Both the position numbers and the translations under genes were made by a program. 64,000 nucleotides of DNA from UBA6168 sp964423205 (GTDB lineage Bacteria; Bacteroidota; Bacteroidia; Chitinophagales; Saprospiraceae), in NCBI GenBank assembly GCA_964423205.1, contig CAYRDX010000007.1:38506-102505 (forward strand), written 5' to 3'. How positions within the stretch are numbered: the first letter of the stretch is position 1; every line of letters begins with the position of its first letter. Below are positions 1 to 7,251 of the stretch, one piece after another. The notes under the pieces are model-generated. The model was not told the DNA's origin, did not search any database, and worked only from the letters and a program-made list of their open reading frames with translations.

Positions 1-1317
1 CTTTTTTCAATAGCAGTTTATTCCTTTCATGCAACCTACAGAAAGGAAGAGTTTTATACCCGTCTGGAAAACCGGGCGATGACTACTGCCAGATTGCTTG
101 TAACTGTTCAGGAAGTTGATAAAAACCTTTTACGAATCATTGATCGTAATACTATCTACGCTCTGCCACGGGAAAAGGTACTAGTCTTTGACCGTAACAA
201 CAGACTTATATACAGCAGCCTTGAAGACCTGAAGATTTCCCATACCATAAACTTCCTGAATGATATTCGCTCGAAAAAGTTAATCAGAGGTACAGTGGGT
301 GATATGGAGCAAGTTGGAGTGCTCTATCAGGAGGGAGGAGATGACTATGTAATTATAGCCACAGCCTACGACCGGTTCGGCATAAGTAAATTACGAAACC
401 TGCGAACTGTACTTATTACCTGGCTCATAGTCGGGATAATTATTATTGTACTTGCTGGAAGGTGGTTTGCCAGACAAGCGCTGATGCCTCTTGCCAGATT
501 GAATCAGCAAATCTCAACTATAACAGCGGGGAGTCTTGACAAACGCGCTTATGAGGGGAACCGCATGGATGAAATTGCAAAACTGGCAATGAATTTCAAT
601 CTTATGCTGGAGCGGTTAGAGAAGGCATTTCAAATGCAAAAAAGTTTTGTGTCCAATGCCTCACATGAACTAAGAACCCCTTTAGCTACCATGAGAAGTC
701 AATTACAGGTTGCCTTGGAAAACGAGAGAACTAAAGAGGAATACAAATCATTGCTACAATCTTTACTTGAAGATATTAAAGGATTCTCAAAACTTACCAG
801 TGGATTGTTGGCATTAGCGAGGTCGGGTATGGATGTCCATCAATTGAAATTTACACCCCTGAGGATTGATGACATTTTGTTTTCAGCACAGGAAGAACTA
901 GCCAATATGCAACCCGACTATCAATTCCACCTCGATTATACTCTTTTACCAGATAATGATAAAGATCTAATCGTCAATGGCAATGAACAACTCCTTTCCA
1001 CTGCACTGATCAACTTCATGGATAATGCCTGCAAATTCTCCAAGGATAAATCAGTACAAATTTCATTGGCCTGTAAAGACAAAATGGTTGAAATAAGGTT
1101 TGCAGATAAAGGTATAGGCATACCGGAGTCTGAAATTGAGAAGATTTTTTCACCATTTTATCGTGGCGGGAATGCAAAATCCTTTGTAAAAGGTCATGGC
1201 ATCGGGCTATCACTTTGCCAGAAAATCATCGAAATGCACGGTGGTAAAATCACAGTCCAATCACAGGAAAATTCAGGTACAACTTTCATTGCTGTTATTC
1301 CAATCTTGCAGCTTTGA
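1..1317 (+). CDS. Sensor histidine kinase, 5' end cut by window
   Basis: Membrane sensor kinase of a two-component system. The frame is open back to base 1, so the gene begins before the window; the ATG at 79 is internal. Numbering from that Met: a periplasmic segment, one membrane helix at about 110-130, a HAMP linker at about 131-185, the HisKA box SNASHELRTP with the phosphorylated His at 196, then the ATPase domain with N box NFMDNACKFS, G1 DKGIGI and G2 GHGIGL. The first membrane helix starts in the first visible residues (LFSIAVYSF). No response regulator is visible here; in this family it normally lies just upstream, outside the window. It converges on the glycosylase gene. The signal sensed is unknown. 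Confidence 0.95.
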   Translation, partial: LFSIAVYSFHATYRKEEFYTRLENRAMTTARLLVTVQEVDKNLLRIIDRNTIYALPREKVLVFDRNNRLIYSSLEDLKISHTINFLNDIRSKKLIRGTVGDMEQVGVLYQEGGDDYVIIATAYDRFGISKLRNLRTVLITWLIVGIIIIVLAGRWFARQALMPLARLNQQISTITAGSLDKRAYEGNRMDEIAKLAMNFNLMLERLEKAFQMQKSFVSNASHELRTPLATMRSQLQVALENERTKEEYKSLLQSLLEDIKGFSKLTSGLLALARSGMDVHQLKFTPLRIDDILFSAQEELANMQPDYQFHLDYTLLPDNDKDLIVNGNEQLLSTALINFMDNACKFSKDKSVQISLACKDKMVEIRFADKGIGIPESEIEKIFSPFYRGGNAKSFVKGHGIGLSLCQKIIEMHGGKITVQSQENSGTTFIAVIPILQL

Positions 1318-1340
1318 CAATAAAGGAACTATTTATTGTC
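1316..1340. terminator. Small hairpin between convergent genes
   Basis: GACAATAAA (1316-1324) pairs with TTTATTGTC (1332-1340) over a 7-nt loop. It overlaps the stop codons of both the kinase and the glycosylase, so it could end transcription from either side. The stem is short and AT-rich, so this is tentative. Confidence 0.4.
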
Positions 1341-1931
1341 CTTATATCTCCATAAGTAGTAACAGGCATAAGTCCTGTAGGGGGTCCATTTTTGGGCGAT
1401 TGATTCCAATTGGCTCTTTAGCTTTTTTCCAGATCCTTCCACCCCGTACAATTCTATCATAGCGCTTCTTATACCATAATCATCAATTGGAAAAACATCT
1501 GGCCTGCCCAATGTGAACATAAGTATCATTTCCACCGTCCATTTCCCTACACCTTTAATTTGGGTAAGCAAACCAATAATCTCTTCATTATCCATCTTCT
1601 GGAAGTCCTTTTTCATTAGGCCTTCCTGAATGAAAAATTCCGCCACATTTTTGAGGTAACTTGCTTTTTGCCCGGATAATCCCGCTTTTCTTAGCTCCTC
1701 GATGTCCATCTGCATTAAAAGCGTGGGCTCGGGATTTTTACTCGCAAATAAATTCAAAAAGCGTTCTAATATCACAGTTGCCACCTTTCCAGATAACTGC
1801 TGGCTGATTATGGAAGAAAGTAAATCAGGGTACACTTCGCCAGAGCGACGTGGCGAGGGTAACGAAATATTCTCCACCAGATTTTTCAGTACTTTATCCT
1901 TTCTTAGGTGTTGCAGTATTTCCTGGTCCAT
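1329..1931 (-). CDS. DNA-3-methyladenine glycosylase II (HhH-GPD, AlkA type)
   Basis: Base-excision repair enzyme that removes alkylated purines such as 3-methyladenine from DNA. The 200-residue protein has the family signature SSIISQQLSGKVA at about 39-51, a helix-hairpin-helix (LLTQIKGVGKWTVEMIL, about 121-137) and the catalytic-Asp segment FPIDDYGIR, where D150 or D151 is the active acid. It lacks the [4Fe-4S] cysteine cluster of EndoIII/MutY, which fits AlkA rather than Nth. The short length, without the extra N-terminal domain of E. coli AlkA, is usual for Bacteroidota. Start is ATG at 1931. It is a single gene, convergent with the kinase. Confidence 0.9.
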   Translation of the reverse strand: MDQEILQHLRKDKVLKNLVENISLPSPRRSGEVYPDLLSSIISQQLSGKVATVILERFLNLFASKNPEPTLLMQMDIEELRKAGLSGQKASYLKNVAEFFIQEGLMKKDFQKMDNEEIIGLLTQIKGVGKWTVEMILMFTLGRPDVFPIDDYGIRSAMIELYGVEGSGKKLKSQLESIAQKWTPYRTYACYYLWRYKDNK

Positions 1932-2194
1932 AAGATGTTTTTAATCTTTTACTTAAGTGTCCGGGACAAAATCAAAGGTGTTTCCCCAGCTCACAAAGGT
2001 TAAAAAACAGGATTTTTTGAAAAACTGTGGCGATTTTTTTCAATTCTATTCATTTTTTCTCAATTTGGCTACCCCAAATACAATACATCCCATCTTACTG
2101 AACATCCCAAAACCTAATCCCATTACATTTTAATTACAACCGGTTTCCCGAATTGCCATCTTACTCCAATTGTTAAGACTTTAAAGTTTTTGGC

Positions 2195-2296
2195 ATGCTG
2201 ATTCTTTACATTGCTGCGGCTGCGTTCATTATTGGCGGTGGATTGCTGCTCCTACTGGATATGAGTACGGAAAAGAGCACCAGAAAGTGGCACTGA
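2195..2296 (+). CDS. Tiny predicted single-span membrane protein, copy 1
   Basis: ATG at 2195 to TGA at 2296 gives 33 residues: MLILYIAAAAFIIGGG, five further hydrophobic residues, then the charged tail DMSTEKSTRKWH. The shape is a short N-terminal membrane helix with a basic cytoplasmic tail. I do not recognise a family. The reason to list it is the second frame 420 bp downstream, which shares the MLI start, IA at 6-7, AF at 10-11, the GGG at 14-16, and E26, R30 and K31: 13 of 33 aligned residues identical. No Shine-Dalgarno is visible, as is usual in this phylum. Similar tiny membrane proteins often act as regulators or subunits of larger complexes, but nothing here shows a partner. Confidence 0.45.
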   Translation: MLILYIAAAAFIIGGGLLLLLDMSTEKSTRKWH

Positions 2297-2717
2297 ATAC
2301 TTTACGAACACGCCTGGTCTTTTAAGCCATAAAGCAATCAGGAAATTGCTCCTGATTCCGCTCCTTTGTAATTTTCCTATTGTCACAAGTTCAACATTTT
2401 ATCAGGGCACCTTTCTTTTTGTATTAGCCATTTCCTTATTGGCAAGGTAATTGACTACTGTTTTATATCTGGAATTTTTTAGTAATACCAGATGTTCAAG
2501 TGGTAAGTACTTTTTGTACGACCAGTGCGATTACCCTTGACACTATTGAAACACAACTATCCCATGCAACATTTTTACTCAAAACCGATTGTTCCGCAGA
2601 TTGGCGGATGCAAGATGCAGGTGCGTGGGAGTAATCTACCCTTGTAGAAATTCCCTCCATCTTTCGAAGTTCTCCTTCGCTTTGTTGCTTGCGCCATCTC
2701 AAAAATTGATTTAAGTC

Positions 2718-2834
2718 ATGTTAATTTTCCAAATTGCTCTTGGTGCATTTCTCCTTGGGGGGGGTATTATCACCGTCACAAACTGGTTATCCGAACGCAT
2801 GGAAAGGAAACCAGTCCGTTCTTCCAATATCTGA
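2718..2834 (+). CDS. Tiny predicted single-span membrane protein, copy 2
   Basis: ATG at 2718 to TGA at 2834 gives 38 residues: MLIFQIALGAFLLGGG, then IITVTNWL and the basic tail SERMERKPVRSSNI. It aligns without gaps to the frame at 2195-2296 over 33 positions with 13 identities. The three glycines are written by a run of eight G (about 2757-2764), so a one-base slip would break the frame; this could be biological or a sequencing weakness. Family and function are unknown. Confidence 0.45.
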   Translation: MLIFQIALGAFLLGGGIITVTNWLSERMERKPVRSSNI

Positions 2835-2886
2835 CAGCTTCTAAAGGTTTTTCTGGCAAAATATTATTGCCCCCTTATCTTTAAAT

Positions 2887-2963
2887 GGCATTGCCATTCC
2901 AGGCAAGGTTGTAAAGGTGATTCAAAATGTCACATTTTGACTTGATTCAGGAATGGCGATGCC
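2887..2963. repeat. Nested palindromic intergenic element
   Basis: Outer arms GGCATTGCCATTCC (2887-2900) and GGAATGGCGATGCC (2950-2963) pair at 13 of 14 positions. Inside, TCAAAATGT (2922-2930) and ACATTTTGA (2932-2940) pair perfectly around one base. The two axes are offset by 6 bp, leaving an asymmetric bulge. It lies between tiny ORF 2 and the stop of the VOC gene and may be a REP-like or MITE-like remnant. It has no T-tract of an intrinsic terminator. Confidence 0.55.
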
Positions 2964-3059
2964 TGCTAAAGGAAAATCAATACTATTGCTGATGTCACCG
3001 GTTTTGTCGAAGATGATGAATTGGCAATACTAAAGCCGGAAATGCCACACACCCTTCAA

Positions 3060-4124
3060 CTATTTGACCCTTGCCAGGCTCAATATACGAAGCATCCAAT
3101 TGGGCAAAGCTTTTTCAGGAGGTCTGTTACGCAGGTCCAAATACCAACCCAGTTTCTTCAAAAGTGGCAATTTATGGGTTTCAACGAATTCAATCAGTGT
3201 GCCGTCAGGGTCTTCGATATAACTGAAATGACCAGCGGCATCGCCCATTTTGAAGCCATTGGAACTATCTACTGTAAAAGGGTAGCCCATTTTTTCACAT
3301 AGACTTTTCATGTGTGCCATGCCCGATATTTCAAAGCAGAGATGGATATAGCCCAGGTCTCCCCAAAAACGGCCTTCGAAAATTTTCCTGGGATGAGTAG
3401 TGCCGTTTTGAACAAGCTCTATTTCGTTGGCGCCTAAAAGGTTGGAAAAAGCACCCAACCGTGGCAAACTATGCCGCAGGAGTACACGCCGACAGGTTTT
3501 TTGATTACCAGGCAAGCCTCTATAGTCGTCAAATACCTGTTTTTGGTCAAACACTATTATATCGTAGCCCAGTATCTCCTTATAAAACGGCAATGATTTA
3601 TCCATGTCGGATACACCGATTACGCAACCGAAGACACCACCCATTGTAGGTCTCCCAGTCGAAAACCAGCTATTGCTTTCAACCACTTCCACCAAATTAC
3701 CGAATGGATCGCTCAGGTAGAAATGCTTTTGCCCTGCCGGATTTGTCGTGATTTCTCCCAATAAATTAGCACCCTTACCAACTAAGAAACGGTATGTTGC
3801 AGGTATGTCGGAAGACTTTATTTTCAAAATATAAATCCCCAGATCGCCTAATTGTGGTTGAAACTCAGGAGCTAAAGGTGTACGTTCAGTGTATTGCCAG
3901 ATTTCGAGGCCACCGCCTCCACGAAGGTTTAATGCCAAAATCGCATGACGCTTTCGAGCCTCTCCGCCAGTATAAGGCAACATGAGGCGGGCTTCTGCTG
4001 CCTCATTAAATATTGGCACATCGAAACTGAAATGTTCACGATACCAACGCCAGGTCTCATGAATATGTGAAATTCCAAGGCCGATTTGTTGAATACCGGC
4101 GATAATGGGTTTTCCGTTTGTCAT
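3060..4124 (-). CDS. Tandem VOC-domain (glyoxalase/dioxygenase-like) protein
   Basis: A cytoplasmic metal-dependent enzyme of the vicinal oxygen chelate superfamily, 354 residues, with two VOC modules. The first runs from about 8 (IQQIGLGISHIHETWRWYRE) to about 150 (FYLSDPFGNLVEVVE). The second runs from about 160 (FGCVIGVSDMDKSLPFYKE) to about 310 (FSYIEDPDGTLIEFVE). Candidate metal ligands are the His and Glu residues at the module ends. Substrate is not readable: the superfamily includes glyoxalase I, ring-cleaving dioxygenases and resistance proteins. The 30 residues after the second module are an unassigned C-terminal tail. Start is ATG at 4124, and the gene stands alone. Confidence 0.8.
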   Translation of the reverse strand: MTNGKPIIAGIQQIGLGISHIHETWRWYREHFSFDVPIFNEAAEARLMLPYTGGEARKRHAILALNLRGGGGLEIWQYTERTPLAPEFQPQLGDLGIYILKIKSSDIPATYRFLVGKGANLLGEITTNPAGQKHFYLSDPFGNLVEVVESNSWFSTGRPTMGGVFGCVIGVSDMDKSLPFYKEILGYDIIVFDQKQVFDDYRGLPGNQKTCRRVLLRHSLPRLGAFSNLLGANEIELVQNGTTHPRKIFEGRFWGDLGYIHLCFEISGMAHMKSLCEKMGYPFTVDSSNGFKMGDAAGHFSYIEDPDGTLIEFVETHKLPLLKKLGWYLDLRNRPPEKALPNWMLRILSLARVK

Positions 4125-4544
4125 CGAGATTTTTTTATTCCTTACTCACTGCCGGAGCCAGAGGATTTAAACCTCTAAAAGTAGTTTTACAAGTGAAAAA
4201 GCACTTTTATAAAATGAAGTTGCTGCAGGCAAGCTGAATTTGGCAAATAAGTGAGGTTAATAGGGCTGTAAAACTCTCAAAAATTATCTATTGTTTAGCA
4301 CTATGAATTGGATTTTGACAATTGGTAGCCCAATTTGGGTTGCTTAGTGGGTTACTATGCTGGTATGAAATAAAAATGGCGGTTGGAAACAGCATGAAAA
4401 CAAAGCCAGATTGGTATTCCCGTATCGTAAACTGTAAAAAGGTTCATTCTCCAATACCTGACAGCTTCAATGGTATGTGTAGGGAAAATCAAAAATACCG
4501 CATAAAATCTATCGCCATTCCAGCCTTGCCTTATAAAAATTACA
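4125..4544. other. Intergenic stretch, no gene seen
   Basis: 420 bp between the VOC gene start and the M20 gene stop. An 86-codon plus-strand frame (4322-4582) overlaps the M20 gene and has no recognisable features. Part of the stretch (4451-4521) echoes 2824-2900: an 18-bp block beginning CCAATA matches at 17 of 18 positions, followed about 45-50 bp later by GCCATTCCAG in both. The VOC promoter should lie near 4130-4200, but I could not read one. Confidence 0.5.
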
Positions 4545-5735
4545 TTATCGTCCTGCTTCCTGAATGGCAATCCATGCCATAAGTCCTGCACTCACTTCAA
4601 GGCTGTTTTCATCGGCATCGAAGGTGGGTGTATGCAGTGCCGAACCAATGTTTTTTCCGGGATTCGATATGCCAATTCTGTAAAAACAGGCCGGAATTAC
4701 CTGCGAATAGTAAGCAAAGTCTTCTGCGGTCATTCTCATTGGCAGATGGACAACATTTTGCTCTCCGAGGTAATCTTTGGCGTATTGTCTGACACGGATA
4801 GTCAGTGATTCCTCATTTACCAGGAACGGATACCCTTTGAGAATTTGTAAGTCTATAATAGCGCCAGAACTTAGAGCTATTCCCTCAATAATCTTTTCAA
4901 TTTTGGCATGCGCCTCTGCTCTCCAGGTTTCGTTCATGGTCCGGAAGGTACCCTCCAGTCTTACCTTGTTAGTTATGATGTTGTTGGCACCACCATCCGT
5001 ATTCATTTTTCCAAAGGTCAAAACTGAAGGAGTGAGCGGGTCGGCGTGGCGGCTGATGATTTGCTGAAGAGCCAGAACCAACTGAGATGCGACTACCACT
5101 GGATCAATGCATTTGTGTGGCTCTGCACCATGGCCTCCTTTCCCTATCACGTCTATGTAGAGTTCATCTGCACTTGCCATGTACATCCCTGGCCTAAATC
5201 CCACCTTTCCCGACTCAAGTGAAGGCAAAACGTGTTGGGCCACAATGACTTCTGGTTTGGGATTCTCCAACACACCCTCCTTAATCAACAAAGATGCTCC
5301 GCCGGGTAATTTTTCTTCCCCAGGCTGAAAAATGAGTTTAATTACACCGCCAAATTCGCTCCGTAAGTTTTGTAAAATTCTGGCCGTACCTACAAGTGAT
5401 GCAGAATGAACATCATGGCCGCAAGCATGCATGACTCCAGGGTGTTGGGAACGGTAGGGCACATTATTCTCCTCAACAATAGGCAAGGCATCAATGTCAG
5501 CTCTTAAAGCAATAACTTTCCCACCGCTCTTTTCACCACGGATAATTGCTACCACACCTGTATTTGCCCATCCACTTTCATTATCAATACCCAAATCGGA
5601 TAATGTTTTTGAAATAAACTTGCCGGTTTCATACTCCTGAAATGACAATTCCGGGTGTGCATGAAGATGCCTCCGGATACTGATTATTTCCTGGTGGTAT
5701 TCCTTAGCTAATTTTTTTATTCTATCCTGAAGCAT
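4545..5735 (-). CDS. M20 family metal-dependent amidohydrolase
   Basis: Zinc-type amidohydrolase/aminoacylase of the hippurate hydrolase and N-acetyl-diaminopimelate deacetylase group, which removes an acyl group from an amino acid. The 396 residues match the usual length. Motifs: ALRADIDALPI, the metal ligands in MHACGHDVHSA, the catalytic GEE in FQPGEEKLPGG, the His of VAQHV, and GKGGHGAEPH at the start of the dimerisation domain. No signal peptide, so cytoplasmic. Start is ATG at 5735. Exact substrate (N-acyl amino acid, indole conjugate or peptide fragment) cannot be told from sequence alone. Confidence 0.9.
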   Translation of the reverse strand: MLQDRIKKLAKEYHQEIISIRRHLHAHPELSFQEYETGKFISKTLSDLGIDNESGWANTGVVAIIRGEKSGGKVIALRADIDALPIVEENNVPYRSQHPGVMHACGHDVHSASLVGTARILQNLRSEFGGVIKLIFQPGEEKLPGGASLLIKEGVLENPKPEVIVAQHVLPSLESGKVGFRPGMYMASADELYIDVIGKGGHGAEPHKCIDPVVVASQLVLALQQIISRHADPLTPSVLTFGKMNTDGGANNIITNKVRLEGTFRTMNETWRAEAHAKIEKIIEGIALSSGAIIDLQILKGYPFLVNEESLTIRVRQYAKDYLGEQNVVHLPMRMTAEDFAYYSQVIPACFYRIGISNPGKNIGSALHTPTFDADENSLEVSAGLMAWIAIQEAGR

Positions 5736-5784
5736 TAGGGCTTCACTTTATGGTGGATGAAAAACAGCTTGACTTCAGATTATG

Positions 5785-7116
5785 TCAATGTTTTTTTGAA
5801 TAATTGGAATCAACTACTACCTCTAACCCCACACTCCTGCTTCCTTTCACAAGGATATGAGCATTTTCAGGCATGTAGCTGTCTATCCATTCCTTTAACT
5901 GAATAGCATTCTCAAACCAGAGTAAATGATGCTCCTCAGCACTCTTCCTGAATTCATTCCCAACGAAAATAATTTTATCCAAAGATAAACTCAGGCATAA
6001 TTGTGCTATCTCCTCATGTTCCATTACTGAATATTCGCCAAGTTCTTTCATAGCTCCAAGAATCACCCACTTCTTTTGTGCGTCGAGTGTACCAAAACTG
6101 GACAATGCATTTCTCACACTGGTGGGGTTAGCATTGTAGGCATCCAGAATGAAGGTGTTGGATTCTACCTTCAACAATTGTGATCGGTTATTTGAAGGGA
6201 CATAAGCTTCAATTGCAGATTTGATTTTTTCGGCTGGAACATTGAAATACAGACCAATAGCAATGGCTGTTGCTATATTGCCATAATTATAGTCTCCTAT
6301 AAGTTGGCTATTAGTCGGGTATGATTTGCCCTCTGATTCAAAAATAACTTTGACAAATGGTCCGCCGGGCAACTGTTTGATTTGGATAAAATCCGAACCT
6401 TGCTTATTGTTTTTTCCATAAAATTGAATCTGATCATTCCCTTTGGCAAGATCGGTCAAGTGCTCTTCAGTGCTGTTTATAAAAACCAAGCCTCCCTTTT
6501 CTGCCAGGTAGCGGTAAAGTTCCGACTTAGTCCTTTTGACCCCTTCAAAACCTCCAAATCCTTCAAGATGGGCTTTTCCCACATTGGTAATCAAACCAAG
6601 CGTAGGCTCCGCAATTCGGCACAAAGCATCTATTTCGCCAGGATGATTGGCACCCATTTCAATCACAGCAATTTCTGTGTCCTTATTCATCGATAACAAA
6701 GTTATCGGTACTCCAAAGTGATTGTTGAAATTACCTTTTGTGGCGTGTGTCTTGAAATGCGATTCCAAAACCGCATGAACCAGTTCTTTTGTCGTGGTTT
6801 TACCATTGGAACCGGTAATGGCAAGTACAGGTATATCATACAGTCTGCGATACAATGTTGCCAGATTTTGCATGACGGACAAAACATCGCGAACAAATAA
6901 AAGCTTGTCGTTTGCAGGAAGCGTTTCATTATCCACAATAGCATAGGCGGCGCCTTGTTCCAAGGCCGTCAGTGCGAATGTATTGCCATCAAATCTCTCC
7001 CCTTTCAACGCAAAAAACAGACAACCCGGAACAACTTGCCGGCTGTCAGTTACTACTTGAGTATGTGATAGATATATCGTCAGAAGTTGTTCAGCTGTAA
7101 TGAATTTGGATGCCAC
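5785..7116 (-). CDS. murF: UDP-N-acetylmuramoyl-tripeptide--D-Ala-D-Ala ligase
   Basis: Cytoplasmic enzyme of peptidoglycan precursor synthesis; it uses ATP to add D-Ala-D-Ala to UDP-MurNAc-tripeptide. Visible are the N-terminal substrate motif VTDSRQVVPGCLFFALKG, the P-loop ITGSNGKTTTKEL, the central GNFNNHFGVPITLL and EMGANHPGEI, and DAYNANPTSVRNAL in the C-terminal domain. I use the GTG at 7116 as start, giving about 443 residues. A longer frame begins with TTG at 7170, but that lies against the T-tract of the gldJ terminator, and there is no ATG in the first 95 codons. It follows gldJ on the same strand, and this neighbourhood is common in Bacteroidota. The terminator between them suggests its own promoter or read-through. 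Confidence 0.9.
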   Translation of the reverse strand: MASKFITAEQLLTIYLSHTQVVTDSRQVVPGCLFFALKGERFDGNTFALTALEQGAAYAIVDNETLPANDKLLFVRDVLSVMQNLATLYRRLYDIPVLAITGSNGKTTTKELVHAVLESHFKTHATKGNFNNHFGVPITLLSMNKDTEIAVIEMGANHPGEIDALCRIAEPTLGLITNVGKAHLEGFGGFEGVKRTKSELYRYLAEKGGLVFINSTEEHLTDLAKGNDQIQFYGKNNKQGSDFIQIKQLPGGPFVKVIFESEGKSYPTNSQLIGDYNYGNIATAIAIGLYFNVPAEKIKSAIEAYVPSNNRSQLLKVESNTFILDAYNANPTSVRNALSSFGTLDAQKKWVILGAMKELGEYSVMEHEEIAQLCLSLSLDKIIFVGNEFRKSAEEHHLLWFENAIQLKEWIDSYMPENAHILVKGSRSVGLEVVVDSNYSKKH

Positions 7117-7171
7117 CGGTTTGCCTTTAATTGTGATAGATGATAGGTTTATTGTTGAATAACAACGCAAT

Positions 7172-7211
7172 AATAAAAAAAGTCTCCATATCGATAATCG
7201 ACGGTGGAGAC
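7172..7211 (-). terminator. Intrinsic terminator of gldJ
   Basis: Read on the minus strand, GTCTCCA (7211-7205) pairs with TGGAGAC (7188-7182) and is followed at once by a run of seven T. The loop contains the palindrome TCGATAATCGA. It lies 40 bp after the gldJ stop. Confidence 0.75.
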
Positions 7212-7251
7212 CTGTATTTATTTCTTTGGTGCCAATGTTGCCTGGATTTTA

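Larger units (their letters stand above)
1932..3059. other. Gene-poor stretch with two tiny ORFs and a palindrome
   Basis: No ordinary gene is visible in about 1.1 kb between the glycosylase start and the VOC gene stop. The stretch holds two short frames listed separately (2195-2296 and 2718-2834) and a nested palindrome (2887-2963). Smaller inverted repeats are ATCAGGA/TCCTGAT near 2340 and TCCGC/GCGGA near 2600. A 68-codon minus-strand frame at 2496-2702 has no recognisable features and was not accepted. Confidence 0.6.

Noticed and set aside
1822..1859. Palindromic TCGCCA/TGGCGA block inside the glycosylase gene that could be an inserted repeat (peptide SPRRSGE)
   Set aside because: Related glycosylases have a similar proline/arginine-rich link at this place, and the frame is intact, so chance composition is enough.
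2496..2702. 68-codon minus-strand frame in the 1.9-3.1 kb gap
   Set aside because: No signal peptide, motif or homologue in memory; its N-terminus resembles dispersed repeat-derived peptide, so it is not accepted as a gene.
4150..4200. Arm-like sequence resembling part of a tRNA
   Set aside because: No T-loop TTCGAATC-type element, no complete cloverleaf and no CCA-like end; no tRNA gene was found anywhere in the window.
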